Shown: in pieces, positions 6,170-7,917 of the stretch
Numbering within the stretch: position 1 is the first letter of the stretch
Layout of the letters: each line of letters begins with the position of its first letter
Origin: Opitutia bacterium
GTDB lineage: Bacteria > Verrucomicrobiota > Verrucomicrobiia > Opitutales > UBA953
Direction: 5' to 3'
Assembly: GCA_021204635.1 (NCBI GenBank)
Contig: JAJPZB010000191.1
Span: forward strand, 1 to 7,917
Length of the DNA: 7,917 nucleotides
Translations under genes and position numbers: made by a program
Notes under the pieces: generated by a model
What the model saw: only the letters and a program-made list of their open reading frames with translations
Told to the model about the DNA's origin: nothing
Databases searched by the model: none

Positions 6170-6931
6170 ATGCCGATTCCCGAGAGCAAAAATTCTTCGC
6201 ACGCGCAGGATTGTGCGATTTTTCTCGCAGGCGGGAGTGGCAGGAGAATGGCGGGGCGCGTGGGCGATAAGGTGCTCGCGCCGCTTTGTGGCGTGCCCGT
6301 GGTCGCGCATTCCGTGCGCGCGTTCGCCGAGAGCGGCGTGGCGGGGACTGCCATTTTTGTTTGTCGCGACAACGATCAGCGGCGCGCGATAGAAGAAATT
6401 TTGGCGGCAGAAAATTTGCTCGGGCGCTTCGCGAAAATCATGTTTTGCCACGGCGGAAAAGAGCGGGGCGATTCCGTTTTGAACGGCTTGAAATGCGCCC
6501 GCGCCGCAACGGTGGCGGCGGAGAACCTCGCGTTTATCCACGACTGTGCCCGCCCGCTCGTCGCGGCGGGTCTGTTGCGGGAACTCGCCGAAGTCGCGAG
6601 GCGGGAAGGCGCCGCAGTTCTCGCTCACCGCTGCGTGAACACGGTGAAGCGCGTGCCCGCCGGGTTGGTGGCGGGCACGGCGTGCGTGGCGGAAGATTTG
6701 GAGCGCGACAGACTCTGGGAAATGGAGACGCCGCAGGTCTTCCCGCTCGGCAAAATCTTGCAGGCATACGAGAAAACGGCGGCAGGAAATTTGCGCTTTA
6801 CAGACGACGTCTCCGTGTTCTCGCACGCCCTCGGTGGCAAGGTCGCATTCGTGGAAAACCCCACCACCAACCCAAAAATCACCGTCCCTACAGACCTCGC
6901 CCTAGCCGAAATCCTCCTGCGCCAACAATGA
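6170..6931 (+). CDS. ispD: 2-C-methyl-D-erythritol 4-phosphate cytidylyltransferase
   Basis: This cytoplasmic enzyme joins CTP and MEP to give CDP-ME plus pyrophosphate, the third step of the MEP route to isoprenoids. The 253-residue protein is slightly longer than the E. coli enzyme (236). Motifs in order: nucleotide loop LAGGSGRRM (19-27), DK (33-34), GGKERGDSVLNGL (95-107), HDCARPLV (124-131), RLWEMETPQVF (181-191), FTDD (210-213) and PKITVPTDLALAE (235-247). The key Lys/Arg residues (R25/R26, K34, K236) are present. ATG 6170 lies 33 bp after the M60-like stop, so cotranscription is possible but functionally unexplained; no Shine-Dalgarno is seen. The stretch after VKR (RVPAGLVAGTACV) is about four residues longer than in E. 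coli and contains a dispersed-repeat core in a perfect hairpin. A second repeat core encodes PTTNP just before KIT. Confidence 0.95.
   Translation: MPIPESKNSSHAQDCAIFLAGGSGRRMAGRVGDKVLAPLCGVPVVAHSVRAFAESGVAGTAIFVCRDNDQRRAIEEILAAENLLGRFAKIMFCHGGKERGDSVLNGLKCARAATVAAENLAFIHDCARPLVAAGLLRELAEVARREGAAVLAHRCVNTVKRVPAGLVAGTACVAEDLERDRLWEMETPQVFPLGKILQAYEKTAAGNLRFTDDVSVFSHALGGKVAFVENPTTNPKITVPTDLALAEILLRQQ
6652..6679 (+). repeat. Perfect hairpin carrying a repeat core inside ispD
   Basis: CGTGCCCGCC (6652-6661) pairs perfectly over 10 bp with GGCGGGCACG (6670-6679); the loop is GGGTTGGT. Loop plus right arm reads GGGTTGGTGGCGGG, the repeat core, translated as Gly-Leu-Val-Ala-Gly. It falls in a region of IspD that varies in length between homologues. 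Confidence 0.75.
6859..6873 (-). repeat. Second repeat core in ispD, C-rich orientation
   Basis: CCCCACCACCAACCC contains the exact octamer CCACCAAC (6864-6871) and encodes Pro-Thr-Thr-Asn-Pro immediately before the conserved Lys-Ile-Thr of the active site. The reading frame is the same as in the SNF2 and M60-like arrays. Confidence 0.6.
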
Positions 6932-6936
6932 GGCTT

Positions 6937-7013
6937 TGTGGTGGCGGGGTTGGTGGTGAGATTTGAGTTGGTGGTGGGAGCCGGGTTGGTGGCGGAAATT
7001 GAGTCTGTGGTGG
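6937..7013 (+). repeat. Intergenic 18-bp repeat cluster after ispD
   Basis: Units in the spacer: TGTGGTGGCGG (6937-6947), GGTTGGTGGTGA (6948-6959), then three exact 18-bp units at 6960-6977, 6978-6995 (GAGCCGGGTTGGTGGCGG) and 6996-7013 (variant GAGTCTGTGGTGG). Octamers GTTGGTGG occur at 6949, 6967 and 6985. The cluster starts 6 bp after the ispD stop and ends 18 bp before the terminator hairpin. Neither strand holds a credible gene here, so the 18-bp period persists without coding constraint. Confidence 0.88.
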
Positions 7014-7030
7014 CAACAATGACCACACAG

Positions 7031-7067
7031 AAAAGGCTCTTCGGCGTGGTTGCGCCGAAGAGCCTTT
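7031..7067. terminator. Bidirectional intrinsic terminator between ispD and PEP-CTERM gene 2
   Basis: AAAGGCTCTTCGGCG (7032-7046) pairs perfectly over 15 bp with CGCCGAAGAGCCTTT (7053-7067) around the loop TGGTTG. Three T residues end the plus-strand stem and four end the minus-strand reading. It lies 99 bp after ispD and 29 bp beyond the stop of the minus-strand PEP-CTERM gene, the same distance as the terminator of PEP-CTERM gene 1. Its main client is therefore probably the latter. Confidence 0.85.
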
Positions 7068-7096
7068 GTCGCGCGTAGCGTTGCAACTACTGCGAA

Positions 7097-7822
7097 TTAC
7101 GCTTTGCGAGAGCGCCGGCGGCGTGCGGCAACAATGCCGAGCGCGCCAATCCCTGCCAACAAACCAAACATTGATGGCTCGGGAACAACGGTGACTTCGG
7201 AAATTCCGACTTTGAATGTCGCGTAATCGCCGGCGCCTTCGCTGTCGTATGCTTCGTGGAGGGACAATTTGAGGGAACCATCGGCCTCGTCAAAACCAAC
7301 TGTGTATGTTTGGGCGGCGACTGTGTCTGTGCCGGTGTAATTCCCACCAATGGTAGCGATATCAGAGACAAGGCTCGAATACGTGCTGTCAAACGTGCTG
7401 CCAACCGACATGCCGTCTGTGCCCGACAGGAATATGACGTAATATGTGCTGGTGGCGCTGAGTTGTGCGGCGTCAGAAAAATAATAAGTTGCAAGGGCTT
7501 TGCCTCCCTGCCCGCCGAACGACTGACCCGTTAGCGTCGAGTAGCTCGACGATAGCGCCAGAATTTCGTACGAACTGTCTATTACAGCAACGTAGGACGC
7601 AAACGTATTGGTCGACGAGTTCATCAGATAGCCAATGCTGTCCAGTTCGTAGGTTCCGCTTAACGAGGCGTCCAAGGCAGACAGCGTTAGAGCGTTTGCT
7701 TGGAAGTCATCGCGTGTGTACGCAGTGTTTGGGTAACCCGTGTCGTAATACGACGTGTCTGCGGCTGCAAAAGCCGCGCTTGCTACAGCGATTGCCGCTG
7801 TTGTCAATGTTTCTTTTATCAT
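7097..7822 (-). CDS. Secreted PEP-CTERM sorting-domain protein 2
   Basis: This is a 241-residue exported protein from the ATG at 7822. It has a signal peptide (K3, hydrophobic/Ala-rich residues 8-19, cleavage near AFA-AAD) and a Ser/Thr/Tyr/Gly-rich, cysteine-free mature part with the look of a beta-sandwich surface domain. The C-terminal PEP-CTERM signal begins VPEPSMFG at residue 213, followed by a Gly/Ala/Ile helix and RRRRSRKA. The tail differs from that of protein 1 by only a few conservative changes, whereas the mature domains are unrelated; both are thus probably substrates of one exosortase encoded elsewhere. The motif SIGYLMNSS and the final GDYATFKVGISEV strand suggest a choice-anchor-like fold, but I cannot name a family. 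No Shine-Dalgarno is visible (CACACACCT before ATG). A bidirectional terminator lies downstream. Confidence 0.88.
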   Translation of the reverse strand: MIKETLTTAAIAVASAAFAAADTSYYDTGYPNTAYTRDDFQANALTLSALDASLSGTYELDSIGYLMNSSTNTFASYVAVIDSSYEILALSSSYSTLTGQSFGGQGGKALATYYFSDAAQLSATSTYYVIFLSGTDGMSVGSTFDSTYSSLVSDIATIGGNYTGTDTVAAQTYTVGFDEADGSLKLSLHEAYDSEGAGDYATFKVGISEVTVVPEPSMFGLLAGIGALGIVAARRRRSRKA

Positions 7823-7917
7823 AGGTGTGTGAATTTTTGCTCTCTCGTTTCTAAAAATTTGCGGAAACCGATCCGCAGTAAGTTTGGAATTTTTAAAAGC
7901 GATAATGGAATTTTGCC
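7823..7917 (-). promoter_or_regulatory. Upstream region of PEP-CTERM gene 2
   Basis: This A/T-rich 95-bp leader contains the TTTTAAAAATT element (minus strand, 7888-7898) shared with PEP-CTERM gene 1, and a small hairpin TGCGGA/TCCGCA (7860-7877, 6-nt loop). On the minus strand the hairpin is followed by AAATTTTT, so it could be a weak attenuator or leader terminator. I see no clear -35/-10 pair and no C-run like that of gene 1. Confidence 0.35.

Noticed and set aside
5246..6826. 526-codon minus-strand open frame across the M60-like gene and ispD
   Set aside because: It is antisense to two supported genes including ispD, crosses their boundary, and shows no domain.
7321..7360. CCCACCAATGG in PEP-CTERM gene 2 as a repeat copy
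   Set aside because: It matches only CCACCAA, lacks the AACCCGG continuation and the GTGG extension, and is within chance expectation.

Overview
The window reads as bacterial chromosome from a Gram-negative lineage, most likely Verrucomicrobiota and perhaps Opitutales-like. This is inferred from two short secreted proteins with nearly identical PEP-CTERM sorting tails (VPEPSMFG, hydrophobic stretch, RRRR), an M60/enhancin-type secreted protein, and the general absence of visible Shine-Dalgarno sequences. No rRNA, tRNA, integrase, transposase or CRISPR array is visible, and I cannot prove the taxon from the sequence alone.

Layout, left to right: an AT-rich leader with a perfect TTGACA box followed by a run of twelve C residues; PEP-CTERM protein 1 (124-702, +) with an intrinsic terminator (732-767); a repeat-rich convergent spacer (768-887); a SWIM zinc-finger SNF2/HepA-type helicase-like ATPase (888-3518, -); a divergent spacer (3519-3715) with one hairpin; a secreted M60-like protein whose HExxH zinc site appears lost (3716-6136, +); ispD, encoding an enzyme of MEP isoprenoid synthesis (6170-6931, +, 33 bp behind the M60-like gene); a second repeat-rich convergent spacer with a 15-bp bidirectional terminator hairpin (6932-7096); PEP-CTERM protein 2 (7097-7822, -); and its upstream region to the window end.

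The outstanding feature is a dispersed short repeat, not a gene. A roughly 18-bp unit with core GGGTTGGTGG(T/C)GG occurs on both strands, in both convergent spacers and inside four of the five genes. The octamer GTTGGTGG or its complement occurs 13 times exactly, where about 0.24 would be expected in 7.9 kb with even base composition. Inside genes it is mostly read in one preferred frame per orientation: the C-rich strand gives Ala-Thr-Thr-Asn-Pro-Gly/Asp (SNF2 linker, M60 tail, ispD) and the G-rich strand gives Gly-Leu-Val-Val/Ala (PEP-CTERM helix, ispD). Several copies sit in hairpins. The core resembles Chi-type recombination octamers and two-tetrad G-quadruplex sequences. Its function is unknown.

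The genes do not form an obvious single pathway. ispD is housekeeping, the SNF2 protein acts on nucleic acid, and the PEP-CTERM and M60-like proteins act at or beyond the cell envelope. What links them is the shared repeat and the common cell-surface theme.
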